Below, one piece after another: positions 44,003 through 53,233 of a stretch of 64,000 nt of DNA; positions within the stretch are counted from its first letter, which is position 1; each line of letters starts with the position of its first letter. The DNA comes from Flavobacterium anhuiense (lineage in GTDB: Bacteria; Bacteroidota; Bacteroidia; Flavobacteriales; Flavobacteriaceae). The stretch covers positions 62,001 to 126,000 of the forward strand of contig NZ_JUIV01000011.1 in the NCBI RefSeq assembly GCF_004151235.1, in the 5' to 3' direction. The translations under genes and the position numbers were made by a program. A model generated the notes under the pieces. It did no database searches. It was given only the letters and a program-made list of their open reading frames with translations, and was not told the origin of the DNA.

Positions 44003-44716
44003 TTACACATGAATAATTTCATCATCAATCAGTAAATCTTCTCGGCGTAAACGTAAGAAAATCTGAGCTACAGCAATCGTATCTTTTTCGCAATAGGTAA
44101 TAATTCGGTCAATGTCCTTTTCGGCATAATAAACGTGAGCAACTTGACTTCCGTCGATATCGCCTTTTGGCGATGGCACACCAAGAATCTTCGTCAATAG
44201 TTTTAAAGATGTATAATGCTTATAATCTCCAAACTTCCATAATTCTAACGTGTCTAAATGCGGAACTTCCCAAGGTTTTTTGCCAAATAAATTCAATTTA
44301 TCAGGAATAGGCATTTGATTGATAATCATTCTTCGGGCAATAAACGGAATATCAAATTCTTTCGAATTATGTCCGCAAAGCAGATGCTGAGGCTGATTAA
44401 AATGATTGTTGATCAGATTCGAAAAGTCTTTTAGGATTTTCTTTTCTTCGCCAAAGAATGAAGTTACTCTAAAATTGCGAACATCTCCTTTAATTGTAAA
44501 AAAACCAACTGAAATGCAGATTATCTTTCCGAATTCGGCCCAGATTCCGGCACGTTCGTAAAATTCTTCTGGAGTAAACTCATCTTTTCGCTGATATTGC
44601 GTTTTCAAATCCCAAAGTGATTGCATTTCCGCGTCAAGCGAATTGAAGTTTTCTTCTTCAGGAACAGTTTCTATATCAAGAAAGAGAATGTTATTAAGGT
44701 TTATCTTTTCAATCAT
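44003..44716 (-). CDS. DEDD-family 3'-5' exonuclease (PolB-like)
   Basis: This 237-residue protein has the exonuclease motifs NILFLDIETVPEEE (DxE), LLCGHNSKEFDIPFIARR (NxxxFD) and YCEKDTIAVAQIFL (final catalytic Asp). This is the predicted 3'-5' exonuclease of PolB type. The family is common and its substrate in the cell is not defined; DNA repair or end trimming is likely. A 198-bp gap with a long inverted repeat separates it from ogt. Confidence 0.88.
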   Translation of the reverse strand: MIEKINLNNILFLDIETVPEEENFNSLDAEMQSLWDLKTQYQRKDEFTPEEFYERAGIWAEFGKIICISVGFFTIKGDVRNFRVTSFFGEEKKILKDFSNLINNHFNQPQHLLCGHNSKEFDIPFIARRMIINQMPIPDKLNLFGKKPWEVPHLDTLELWKFGDYKHYTSLKLLTKILGVPSPKGDIDGSQVAHVYYAEKDIDRIITYCEKDTIAVAQIFLRLRREDLLIDDEIIHV

Positions 44717-44732
44717 ATTTTTATTGCGGTTT

Positions 44733-44911
44733 TTGCCACTAATTTCACGAATTGCACTAATTCTTTGCCGATATAAATGTACACAAATTTGGTTTTTTAT
44801 GGATCATGAAATATGCAATCGGGTGAATTTTCTTATTTAAACATCGAAATGTAAAAACAAAGAAAATTAAAGGGGAAAAAAATTAGTGAGAATTCGTGAA
44901 ATTAGTGGCAA
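44733..44911. repeat. Inverted repeat (GCCACTAATTTCACGAATT family)
   Basis: The left arm at 44733-44762 (TTGCCACTAATTTCACGAAT) and right arm at 44881-44911 (inverted, ending AAATTAGTGGCAA) match over about 28 bp with a small bulge. It fills the gap between the exonuclease gene and ogt and looks like another dispersed palindrome. Confidence 0.8.
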
Positions 44912-44914
44912 ATA

Positions 44915-45391
44915 CTAAAACAAGCTTTGCTGTGCAGACGGGCTTTCGTGTTCCAAAAGCCATTTTTTGCGTGACAATCCGCCAGCGTAGCCGGTCAAAG
45001 ATCCGTTTGTTCCGATAACGCGATGGCAAGGCACAACAATCCAAAGTGGATTTTTGCCATTTGCTGAGGCTACGGCACGAATTGCTTTTACATCGCCCAG
45101 TTTTTTGGTCTGATCCATGTAACTTACCGTTTTTCCGTATGGAATTTCAAGAAGAGATTTCCAGACTTTCTGCTGAAATTCGGTTCCTTGCGGATTCAGT
45201 TTTAAGTCAAAATCGGTTCTTTTGCCTTCAAAATATTCATTTAACTGCAAAACGGCTTCTTTTAAAACTTCTGGAATTTCCTTAGAAACTTCATTTGTTC
45301 CAACATCAGACACCGAAATTACCGCAATACCGTTTTCATCTCCAATAATTTTGGTGATTCCTAGAGGCGAATTGATGAAAACTGTTTCCAT
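44915..45391 (-). CDS. ogt: Methylated-DNA-[protein]-cysteine S-methyltransferase
   Basis: This 158-residue suicide repair protein takes alkyl groups from O6-alkylguanine. The acceptor cysteine is in IVVPCHRVIGTNG; the helix-turn-helix arginine finger lies in KAIRAVASANGKNPL. The N-terminal part is a short beta domain. The size fits Ogt. Next to the AlkZ-like and exonuclease genes it forms a loose repair neighbourhood. Confidence 0.93.
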   Translation of the reverse strand: METVFINSPLGITKIIGDENGIAVISVSDVGTNEVSKEIPEVLKEAVLQLNEYFEGKRTDFDLKLNPQGTEFQQKVWKSLLEIPYGKTVSYMDQTKKLGDVKAIRAVASANGKNPLWIVVPCHRVIGTNGSLTGYAGGLSRKKWLLEHESPSAQQSLF

Positions 45392-45444
45392 AGTTTTTTA
45401 ACCGCAAAGGCGCAAAGATTTATCGCGAAGTTCGCAAAGTTTTT

Positions 45445-46281
45445 TTAATAATTCTCCAGCTTGAATTGATAGTTTAGACTGTTTTCAATCTTTTTACTTG
45501 AAATTTCCTTTTTAATATTTGATTTTTTAGTGCTGAATTTGGGTAAAGGTAAGTTTCGATCTTTAGCCTCTTGGGTATAATATTCTTGTCTTGTTGGATG
45601 AAAAGGCGCAACAGCATTAAAAACCTCGTTCCATTTGGATTGATTTATGATGGCTTCAATAATGCCGATGCAATCATTCTGATGAATTAAATTTATTGGA
45701 GCATCTGGATTTTCTAGGTTTTCTTTTCCGGCTAAAAACTTAACAGGATGGCGATCTTCACCAATTAATCCAGCAAAACGAAGAATGGTAGTTTCAAAAT
45801 TTTGATTTTCTTGAAGCAATTTTTCAGCTAAAACCAATTGTTTGCCACTTTCTGTGTCTGGATTCGGAATTGTTTCTTCTGTTACAAGACCATTATCATC
45901 GCCGTAAACAGAAGTTGAACTTACAAAAAGCACTTTCTGAATCTTTGATTTTTCTATAAACGGAATTAGGTTTTTGATTTTTTCGACAAAAGCTTTCTTC
46001 TCAGAACTTGGATCTACTGTTCTCAGTTTTGGCGGAATATCTATGATTAAGATTTCGCTTTCGGCTAAAAAAGAATTAATGTTCTCGGAAATTCCACCGC
46101 TTTCAAAGTTTCCTTCGACTTCGCTCAGGATGACAAGAAACGGATTTATTCCTGCATCTTTTAAGATTGGAAGTTTGTTCTCCGAAGTTGTTGATCCGTT
46201 TAGCGAATTTCCTTTTGCAATTAATGCTTTCGCTAAAGGAAGTCCTAACCAACCACAGCCAAGTATACTAATTTTTGTCAT
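45445..46281 (-). CDS. NAD(P)-binding SDR/epimerase-like protein with a REP-like insertion
   Basis: This 278-residue Rossmann-fold protein begins ISILGCGWLGLPLAKAL (GxGxxG nucleotide motif) and has VLFVSSTSVYGD and AEKLLQENQNFETTILRFAG as in extended SDR family members (YeeZ-like). The usual Ser-x-Tyr-Lys is not plain. Residues about 52-58 read VILSEVEG, the translation of a REP-family arm inserted in the gene (46112-46135), and the frame is kept. Its substrate is unknown. Confidence 0.8.
   Translation of the reverse strand: MTKISILGCGWLGLPLAKALIAKGNSLNGSTTSENKLPILKDAGINPFLVILSEVEGNFESGGISENINSFLAESEILIIDIPPKLRTVDPSSEKKAFVEKIKNLIPFIEKSKIQKVLFVSSTSVYGDDNGLVTEETIPNPDTESGKQLVLAEKLLQENQNFETTILRFAGLIGEDRHPVKFLAGKENLENPDAPINLIHQNDCIGIIEAIINQSKWNEVFNAVAPFHPTRQEYYTQEAKDRNLPLPKFSTKKSNIKKEISSKKIENSLNYQFKLENY
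46112..46135. repeat. REP-like arm inside the epimerase-like gene
   Basis: CCTTCGACTTCGCTCAGGAT followed by GACA matches the right arm of the 6049-6115 element at 23 of 24 bases. It lies within the coding sequence and is read in frame as VILSEVEG. Confidence 0.85.
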
Positions 46282-46331
46282 TTTTTCTTTTTAAGATGCA
46301 AAGTTACAAAGTTGCAGAGTTGCAAAGTTTT

Positions 46332-46418
46332 TTTCACGCAGATTTAAAATGATTTAAGAAGATCTTGCAGATAATCATTTCAAATTGAATCTGCTCAATC
46401 TGCCAAATCTGCGTGAAA
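46332..46418. repeat. Inverted repeat (TTTCACGCAGATTT family)
   Basis: TTTCACGCAGATTT (46332-46345) and AAATCTGCGTGAAA (46405-46418) are exact complements. AATCTGCTCAATCTGC blocks follow a pattern also seen at 59808-59940. Confidence 0.75.
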
Positions 46419-46429
46419 CAAAAAAAGAT

Positions 46430-46879
46430 TTACAAAGTTAATGTAAATCGGACTTTGTCTTTTCCTTTTGCGCCCATTCTGTTATAGAATTTAATAGCTC
46501 TTGTATTAAATTCAGGTGTTTGCCATTGTATATTGACACAATTGTTTTGGGTTCCGATTTCTTTTAGTTTTTCGATTAAAATTTCACCAATCCCAAAACC
46601 TCTTGTTTCTTCTTCCAAAAACAAACAGTCCATGTATAGAAATGTTTGTGCGTTCCAAGTAGAAAAATCAAAAGTGTAGGATGCATAACCAACAATAGTT
46701 TCTTCTGTGGCAACAACCAAACAGAATAATTTAGGATTCTCGCCAAATAAAGCATTCTTTAAACCTTCTTCTTTTCCTTCGGGAGAGAATTCAGCTTTTT
46801 CAAATTCAGCGTGTTTTTGAAGCAAAGCAAGCAATTTGGGTAAATCTGTTATTTCGCAGTTTCTTATTGAATATTCCAT
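46430..46879 (-). CDS. GNAT-family N-acetyltransferase
   Basis: This 149-residue protein has the GNAT acetyl-CoA-binding region in YMDCLFLEEETRGFGIGEIL (R/Q-x-x-G-x-G/A) and a C-terminal NTRAIKFYNRMGAKG. It resembles diamine/spermidine-type or small-amine acetyltransferases; substrate unknown. It overlaps the LysR-type gene by 16 bp, which suggests co-expression. Confidence 0.88.
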   Translation of the reverse strand: MEYSIRNCEITDLPKLLALLQKHAEFEKAEFSPEGKEEGLKNALFGENPKLFCLVVATEETIVGYASYTFDFSTWNAQTFLYMDCLFLEEETRGFGIGEILIEKLKEIGTQNNCVNIQWQTPEFNTRAIKFYNRMGAKGKDKVRFTLTL

Positions 46880-47766
46880 TGTAAGTTGATTTCGTTTTGT
46901 AAAAAGCTGATAAAATGATGAAAATAATCGGGATAATTTTCATTGGCACGAGTAGCAATGAAGTGTTTTCGTTTCAAGCCACTCTTTCCAATTTTTACTG
47001 CTTTAATCGGATTGTTTTTTAAATGTGGCTGCAGTGCCCATTTTGCCATAGACATAACGCCCATGTCGGCTTTTACCATTTCCAGAGAAGCTTCTGTTAA
47101 AGGCATCGGAGTTATTTTCTTCGGACTTACTTTGGCTGGAGCCAAAAGAAACTGATGGATAGTAACGGTTTCGAGCGGAAGGGAATGAATAATCAAATGT
47201 TCGCTGATGAAATCTTCTGCAACTACATATTTTTTGTCTGCCCAAGAATGATTTTCGGAAACGACCATTACCATTTCGTCCTGAAAAAGTTCGGTGTATT
47301 TTATATGATTGTCTTTAATGGTATCGCTAACTATTGCAATATCAATAGTATTTTCTAATAATTTCTGCAGCGGAATGTGCGTTGCTTCGGCTACAATTTT
47401 TAATTCTACATTGGGATATAAAAGATGAAACTGTTTTAAAACGGACGGAAGCCAGTGATAACTCGAAAAACATTCGGTACTAATCCTGATTTCGCCAGAT
47501 TCGCCAAAAACCATTTGTTTGATCTGAGTTTCAGTTTCAGCAAGTTTATTTAGGATTTCGTTGGCTACATCATAAACTTTTTCGCCTGCTTTTGTGAGAA
47601 CCAGTTTTTTATTGACTCTCAAAAAAATAGCAGTACCCAATTGATATTCTGCTTCTTTGAGTTGATGGCTCAAAGCAGATTGTGTCAAATGAAGTTTATC
47701 GATTGCTTTCGTAATACTTCCTTCTTCTACGATTGCTTTTATCAATTTTAAGTGTCGTATTTCCAT
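46864..47766 (-). CDS. LysR-type regulator (MetR-like)
   Basis: The protein has 300 residues from the ATG at 47766; a TTG 7 codons upstream is not used here. A winged HTH (SITKAIDKLHLTQSALSHQL) is followed by a substrate-binding domain with ISTECFSSYHWLPSVLK, the region that in MetR is ECHSCIQWL. This similarity suggests a MetR-type regulator sensing homocysteine or a related sulfur compound. It is divergent from a rhodanese gene, its likely target. Confidence 0.85.
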   Translation of the reverse strand: MEIRHLKLIKAIVEEGSITKAIDKLHLTQSALSHQLKEAEYQLGTAIFLRVNKKLVLTKAGEKVYDVANEILNKLAETETQIKQMVFGESGEIRISTECFSSYHWLPSVLKQFHLLYPNVELKIVAEATHIPLQKLLENTIDIAIVSDTIKDNHIKYTELFQDEMVMVVSENHSWADKKYVVAEDFISEHLIIHSLPLETVTIHQFLLAPAKVSPKKITPMPLTEASLEMVKADMGVMSMAKWALQPHLKNNPIKAVKIGKSGLKRKHFIATRANENYPDYFHHFISFLQNEINLQWNIQ

Positions 47767-47875
47767 TTTTGACGAATTAATACACAAAGTAACAAAATTT
47801 TAGACTGGCTTTTGTATGAAAAAAAGTAATGCTATTGATGAAATCTTTTCGTTTTTATGGCATGAAATCATCTTC

Positions 47876-47883
47876 TACTTTTG
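47876..47883 (+). promoter_or_regulatory. -7 box of the rhodanese gene
   Basis: TACTTTTG matches TAnnTTTG, 30 bp before the ATG at 47914, in the gap shared with the divergent LysR-type gene. Confidence 0.4.
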
Positions 47884-47913
47884 AAAAATAAAATCATTAA
47901 AAAGACAATTAAA

Positions 47914-48309
47914 ATGGAAGCACAAATTAAACATTACGAAAACAAGTTAGCTTATGAAATGGATCCTTCAGATTTATTCGAAGCATTAAACGATGGCGAA
48001 AAAATTATTGTTATTGATGCCAGAAGAGCTTTTGGTTACGATGAAGAACATATTCCGAATGCGATTAATATTCCGCATCGCGAAATGAATGCAGAAACCA
48101 CACAACATTTAGACAAAGAAGTATTGTACGTGACATATTGTACAGGAATTGGTTGTAATGCCTCTACAAAAGGCGCTTTGAACATGACAAAACTTGGATT
48201 TAAAGTTAAAGAATTAATCGGAGCTTTAGAATGGTGGAAGATTGATGGATATGCAACCGAAGGCACAAAAGGCGAAAAGCAAGGTTTGAAGATTGAATGC
48301 GCTTGTTAA
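47914..48309 (+). CDS. Rhodanese-like sulfurtransferase
   Basis: This 131-residue single-domain protein contains VIDARRAFGYDEEHIPNAIN and the active-site loop TYCTGIGCNASTKGA, with the Cys of the persulfide-carrying loop. The loop is C-T-G-I-G-C, slightly different from the common C-x5-R. It ends in ECAC, a short Cys pair. It probably transfers sulfane sulfur in the cytosol. The start is the ATG at 47914; the TTG frame upstream overlaps its -7 box. Confidence 0.88.
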   Translation: MEAQIKHYENKLAYEMDPSDLFEALNDGEKIIVIDARRAFGYDEEHIPNAINIPHREMNAETTQHLDKEVLYVTYCTGIGCNASTKGALNMTKLGFKVKELIGALEWWKIDGYATEGTKGEKQGLKIECAC

Positions 48310-48315
48310 AAAAGT

Positions 48316-48350
48316 AAAAAAGGCAGACTTTAGAATTAGGTCTGCCTTTT
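48316..48350. terminator. Terminator between rhodanese and M28 peptidase genes
   Basis: AAAAGGCAGAC-ctttaGAATTAG-GTCTGCCTTTT is an 11-bp stem with A and T runs on both sides, between convergent genes. Confidence 0.85.
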
Positions 48351-48413
48351 ATTTAAGGTTTATTACAGCTTCAAAATATTGTACAAACATTTGTTGCCAT
48401 AGCATTAATTTTT

Positions 48414-50807
48414 TTAAGGTTGCGGCTGTGTAACGGCTTTGATACTGTCTTTTGGAACAGCTAAACTATCTGCTGGAACGACGGGCTCAATCGGTTTTAC
48501 TGGTGGTGTGTATCTTTTGATTTTCTGCTGAATCATAACTGCATCATTCAATACAAATGGAGTTGGCATCATCCAATTTTCCCTTGGCTTAACATTTAAT
48601 AACGGATTGCTCATTAAATCGAAAGAACTTTCAATTAAATCCATATCAAAAACAGCCGATTTGTTGATGTAGAACTCCATTTCAAGCGGTTCGTTGCCTA
48701 CAACATAATAACATAATATTTTTGAACCTTCACGTTCAAGACGATTGGTTTTTTCTCCTGAAGTAGCAACTCCATTTGCCTTAAAGTTGTAAAAAGTCAT
48801 TTTTGGATTGGCAAAAATGTCATAACGATTTACTTTTCTGTTTGGAGTAATCTTAATTTTCAAGTATCTATTATTTCCAATGACGCTGTCTCTTAAAAAT
48901 TGAATTGTAGGTTTTGGAACGTCAACTACAGGTGCAATTGCGCTGTAAGTAAATGTTGTATTGTACTTGCTTGTTAGCGGAAGCGTATTTAAACCAACTG
49001 CTTTTTGGCTTTTCTCGCCTAAATATGATTTCGTCCATTCATCCAAATTGGTATCATAAGTTGTCCAAACCGCAGAATTGTTGTCGGCATTATAAACATA
49101 CAATAAACTGTTTGACTTGGCTTTTCCAGGTTCATATCCTGAATGATATCCGGCGTAAGCGAAAAATGCGATAGAAGTAAGGAAGAAAACCACAATCCAA
49201 GCTCCTTTTTTAGCAAAAGCTCCAAATATTGGCAGTAACAATCCGAATAGCAAAACGGTTAAGATTGCGCTTCCAAATAAAATTTTTAGACCTAAACCAA
49301 TTGGAAACATTACAATAAAAGGAGCAACTATAGCCAGAGCTGGAATAGAGAATATTAAATTCATTCCTAAACTGTAATGTTGTGTAAAAACAAATATTCC
49401 GAATAGCAATATTCCGAAATAAACTGGAATAATTAAAAAGCCAGCTCCCGTTAGGCTGTTCGCTAAAAATGCATTAATGATAATCCAAAGCAGTAAAGGA
49501 GCCACAAAATGGTTCATTGTGGTTTTGGCTTCGGAGAAATGGTGGTAGAATGCAAAACAAATGGCAATGCTTAATGTAACAAAAGCGCCTATATAAGCAT
49601 GTCCGTTATATGTAAATCCGTTTAGAAGATCAGAATACTGCGGATAAATCTCGAGAATTAGTTTCCATCCTAAAAATGTGACCAATCCAGCAATTATAAT
49701 CGACCCTAAAAGCGGAACAAAACCTTTGAATATTTCTGTGAAAGTGATGATTCTTTTTACTTTTCCAACAAAAATGAATAAGACCAATAATCCAAAAGCA
49801 ATCAGTGTCATTGGCATTACCCATGTAAACGGATAGCTAATGAAGGTAAAAGGAGCACTGAAATAAACATTATCTTCAGTAGATTCTGTCTGGTTTAAGT
49901 CAATGTTTGTTAAGTATTTCAACAAAGGCATGATGTAAGTGCCTTGATGTGCTAACGTAGTTTTATTTAAATGCTGAATATCATCTTGCTGCGTGTGATA
50001 GTTGAAATGCCCATCGATAAAAGCAAAATTGAATCCCTGAATATTTCCTTGTTCTCTAAAAACGGTTAGATCAGTATCATTTGGAAGCATTTTGTAAATG
50101 CTGTACATCAGAGAATTTGAAACAGGATGAGAAGGTTTTGCTTTAGTAAATTCCTCAACCAAGGTTTGATTTCCTTTGTTGGTTTCCATCAGCATGTAGC
50201 TCGGTCCAGAAGTTCCTCTTGCTTCAAAGTTTAAAACCAAACCAACGTCTTTTGCCCAAGGATGTTTGTTTACGAATAAAGCTGCACCGTTTAATCCTAA
50301 TTCTTCTGCATCAGAAAATAATATGATAATATCGTTTTTTTGAGGATGTTTGGAGTATAAAAAGGCGCGAACACCTTCTAAAATTGTTGCGACACCAGAA
50401 GCATCGTCGCTTGCGCCTTTTGAGAAAGAATGTGGCGCACTGTCATAATGAGAAAGAAGTAAAAGCGCTTTTGTATTGTTTGTTCCTTTAATGCGGGCCA
50501 AAATATTTTTTGACTTTACCAAAAGGCCTTTATCATTTAGAGTAAAACCTTCCTGAACACTGGTTTCTAATCCGATTCTGTTTAATTCTAGTTTAAGATA
50601 ATTAGCAACAAGTTGGTGATTGGTCGATCCTACATAGTGTGGTTTTTGTGCTATAATTTCGACTTGATTTAAGGCTCTTTCAGTCGAAAATTCAGCAAGA
50701 GCTTCGTCGTCTTTAGAGATTCCTTGCGGCATCATCGTGGCGTATATAATGCCAAGTAAAGCTAAAACGCAGACTATGGCTAGAATTGAGGTGGGGTTTT
50801 TTCTCAT
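48414..50807 (-). CDS. M28-family membrane metallopeptidase
   Basis: This 797-residue protein has one N-terminal helix, an M28 aminopeptidase domain, about eight membrane helices from residue 320 to 560, and a C-terminal periplasmic domain. Zinc ligands appear in LLLLSHYDSAP (His), GASDDASGVAT (Asp), SDAEELGLNGA (Glu-Glu) and HYHTQQDDI (His). The layout is that of the vacuolar-membrane-protease-like M28 proteins. It faces the periplasm and would cleave peptides. The C-terminal tail is Pro-rich. Confidence 0.88.
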   Translation of the reverse strand: MRKNPTSILAIVCVLALLGIIYATMMPQGISKDDEALAEFSTERALNQVEIIAQKPHYVGSTNHQLVANYLKLELNRIGLETSVQEGFTLNDKGLLVKSKNILARIKGTNNTKALLLLSHYDSAPHSFSKGASDDASGVATILEGVRAFLYSKHPQKNDIIILFSDAEELGLNGAALFVNKHPWAKDVGLVLNFEARGTSGPSYMLMETNKGNQTLVEEFTKAKPSHPVSNSLMYSIYKMLPNDTDLTVFREQGNIQGFNFAFIDGHFNYHTQQDDIQHLNKTTLAHQGTYIMPLLKYLTNIDLNQTESTEDNVYFSAPFTFISYPFTWVMPMTLIAFGLLVLFIFVGKVKRIITFTEIFKGFVPLLGSIIIAGLVTFLGWKLILEIYPQYSDLLNGFTYNGHAYIGAFVTLSIAICFAFYHHFSEAKTTMNHFVAPLLLWIIINAFLANSLTGAGFLIIPVYFGILLFGIFVFTQHYSLGMNLIFSIPALAIVAPFIVMFPIGLGLKILFGSAILTVLLFGLLLPIFGAFAKKGAWIVVFFLTSIAFFAYAGYHSGYEPGKAKSNSLLYVYNADNNSAVWTTYDTNLDEWTKSYLGEKSQKAVGLNTLPLTSKYNTTFTYSAIAPVVDVPKPTIQFLRDSVIGNNRYLKIKITPNRKVNRYDIFANPKMTFYNFKANGVATSGEKTNRLEREGSKILCYYVVGNEPLEMEFYINKSAVFDMDLIESSFDLMSNPLLNVKPRENWMMPTPFVLNDAVMIQQKIKRYTPPVKPIEPVVPADSLAVPKDSIKAVTQPQP

Positions 50808-50822
50808 GGTAAATTAAACTAA

Positions 50823-51170
50823 CTATATTTCTTTTTTAACAAGCATAAAATAATCATTGTCCAAGGAACGATAACCTTGGTCATACAAGAAATAATATGT
50901 ATTTCCTGTCTTGGTCTGCAGAATGTTTGTAAAGAACTCAAAATCAAACCCTTTTGTTAGTAATTTGTCTCGAGAAGCTTTAGATTTTCCATCTACATTT
51001 AACTCTGCCAAAATACGGTAATTTTTGCGTAACTTGTTGTTTATATTTCGCATGAAATTCGTGCTATCTTTATTTATTTTGTTATTGTAGGCATTGCGAC
51101 AGCTGTCAGAGCAGAATTTTTTGTCTTCTCGGCCGAAAATTTTAGCTGAGCATTCGAGGCATGTTTTCAT
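50823..51170 (-). CDS. Small zinc-ribbon protein
   Basis: This 115-residue protein opens with a CxxC/CxxxC knuckle (KTCLECSAKI...KKFCSDSCRNAYN), as in DUF2116-like zinc ribbons. The rest is charged and helical-beta (RILAELNVDGKSKA). Function unknown; it follows the nitrilase-fusion region and precedes the M28 gene by 15 bp. Confidence 0.8.
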   Translation of the reverse strand: MKTCLECSAKIFGREDKKFCSDSCRNAYNNKINKDSTNFMRNINNKLRKNYRILAELNVDGKSKASRDKLLTKGFDFEFFTNILQTKTGNTYYFLYDQGYRSLDNDYFMLVKKEI

Positions 51171-51195
51171 GAAACAGTTTTTAATTTATTGAAAA

Positions 51196-51510
51196 TCAGA
51201 TTTTATTAATTATTTGGTTAATCTCATAGATTAAAGTTTCAACCTGGTTTATATCACAGTCAGTTAGAATAATATCTTTAAAACCATTTTCCATATTTAT
51301 TCTTAGTTCGCAAGATTTTGCTGGAAAATTTAGACCAAATGTCACTTCGATAATTTTATTTAAGAAAGATAAATTTCTTATAAGCTCTAAACTTTGAATG
51401 TTTTCTATGTCAATTGCCCTATTATCTTTTTTGTAATCAGCATTATTTATTATTAAATGGCCATCTTCAAAATAAATTTCGAATAAGGGATTTTTTCTGA
51501 TTATGGCCAT
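51196..51510 (-). CDS. Small hypothetical protein
   Basis: This 104-residue soluble protein has a predicted alternating strand pattern and a helix at the end (VETLIYEINQIINKI). No motif is recognised. It follows the GNAT-nitrilase gene by 15 bp and may be co-transcribed. Confidence 0.6.
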   Translation of the reverse strand: MAIIRKNPLFEIYFEDGHLIINNADYKKDNRAIDIENIQSLELIRNLSFLNKIIEVTFGLNFPAKSCELRINMENGFKDIILTDCDINQVETLIYEINQIINKI

Positions 51511-51525
51511 TTTTTACTGTAATTT

Positions 51526-53055
51526 TTATGAATTCAATTTTTTAATTTCGTACAAATCAGATCTACGATCCTTTAACGTTTTAACGCTACCATGTTCGTG
51601 AAGTTCTTTCAATAAGTTCAAATCGACATCGACAATTAAAGTCATTTCTGTGTTTGGAGTCGCTTCTGCTTTGATTCCGTTACTTGGAAAAGCAAAGTCG
51701 GATGGCGTAAATACAGAAGATTGCGCATATTGAATATCCATATTGTTTACTTTCGGAAGATTTCCAACGCAACCTGCTATGGCTACATAACACTCATTTT
51801 CGATGGCGCGAGCTTGCGAACAATGTTTTACACGAGTATAACCATTTTGAGTATCGGTCAAAAATGGCACAAACAAAATATCCATTCCTTCGTCTGCCAA
51901 AAGTCTAGAAAGTTCTGGGAACTCAACATCATAACAGATTAAAATTCCAATTTTACCACAATCGGTATCAAAGGTTTTAAATTGAGATCCGCCTTTCATC
52001 CCCCAATGTATAACTTCGTTTGGCGTGATATGGATTTTGGTATACATTTCTGAAGTTCCGTCTCTTTTACATAAGAAACCAACATTGTAAAGATTTCCGC
52101 CTTCGACATAAGGCATACTTCCAGTAATAATGTTGATGTTGTATGAAATGGCAAATTCTTGGAAGCGCTTACGAATTGGATCGGTGTGGCGTGCCAATTC
52201 GCGAATAGCTTCGGCTTCAGATAAATGATTATAATCGGCCATTAAAGGCGCAGTAAACAATTCTGGAAATAAGGCAAAATCAGAACCATAACCCGAAACT
52301 GCATCAATAAAAAATTCAGCTTGCTCAAAAAGTGCTTCGACATTATTCAACGGGCGCATCTGCCACTGAATCAATCCTAAACGAATAATTTCTTTCTTAA
52401 CATTAATTAGTTTTGGACTGTCGTCATAGTAAATATTGTTCCATTCCAGCAAAACCGCAAACTCTTTCGATTCTTCGTCTCCTTCCAAATAATTTTTAAG
52501 GATTCGTAAAACGTGGAAATCATTGCTCAGCTGAAAAGAAAGAACCGGATCGTACAGTTCTTTGGTGCGTACTTTTTCTATATACGCTTTTGGAGACAGT
52601 TTTTTAGCGTGTTCTCTATAGTTCGGAATTCTTCCTGCAAAAACAATTGCTTTTAAATTCAGCTGTTCGCAAAGTTCTTTTCTGGCATCATATAATCGGC
52701 GCCCCAAACGCAAGCCTCTATAATTTGGGTGAATAAAAACATCTATTCCGTATAAAATTTCCGCATTCGGATTGTGAGTAGAGAAGGTATAGTTTCCACT
52801 AATTTGCTGATAGTTATGTCTTTTTTCTACCAACTTTTCATCAACAATGAGAGATAGAGCAGAGCCTACTACTTTTCCGTCAACCAAAATCACCAGCTGT
52901 CCTTCCGGAAAAATAGAAAGAAGTCTTTCTATGTCGTCAGATCCCCAATACGAATCGGCCATTTCTGGATACGATTCAATCATTGATTTCTTTAATTGTC
53001 TATAGTCCTCAATTTCAAGGTTTCTTAGCTCTACTTTTTTAATTTTTGCCTGCAT
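51526..53055 (-). CDS. GNAT-carbon-nitrogen hydrolase fusion
   Basis: This 509-residue protein fuses an N-terminal GNAT acetyltransferase (HPNYRGLRLGRRLYDARKEL, acetyl-CoA motif) to a nitrilase-superfamily domain. The catalytic triad is visible: Glu in FALFPELFTA, Lys in YTKIHITPNE and Cys in GILICYDVEFPEL. Fusions of this type are widespread in Bacteroidota and usually called omega-amidase-like or N-acyl-transfer enzymes; the substrate is unknown. Confidence 0.92.
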   Translation of the reverse strand: MQAKIKKVELRNLEIEDYRQLKKSMIESYPEMADSYWGSDDIERLLSIFPEGQLVILVDGKVVGSALSLIVDEKLVEKRHNYQQISGNYTFSTHNPNAEILYGIDVFIHPNYRGLRLGRRLYDARKELCEQLNLKAIVFAGRIPNYREHAKKLSPKAYIEKVRTKELYDPVLSFQLSNDFHVLRILKNYLEGDEESKEFAVLLEWNNIYYDDSPKLINVKKEIIRLGLIQWQMRPLNNVEALFEQAEFFIDAVSGYGSDFALFPELFTAPLMADYNHLSEAEAIRELARHTDPIRKRFQEFAISYNINIITGSMPYVEGGNLYNVGFLCKRDGTSEMYTKIHITPNEVIHWGMKGGSQFKTFDTDCGKIGILICYDVEFPELSRLLADEGMDILFVPFLTDTQNGYTRVKHCSQARAIENECYVAIAGCVGNLPKVNNMDIQYAQSSVFTPSDFAFPSNGIKAEATPNTEMTLIVDVDLNLLKELHEHGSVKTLKDRRSDLYEIKKLNS

Positions 53056-53233
53056 ATCGTAAGATTTATCTCAAATATACAAAAAACAAATTCCATTTAC
53101 AAACGCTTACAAATAGTTACAGTCGATAGTAAATAGTTAATAACCGACTGTCAGCGCTGGGGTTTCTCATCTTTGCAGTGTTGAATTTGATAAACGATTC
53201 AACTTATTCATAATTTAAAAAACAATATACGCC

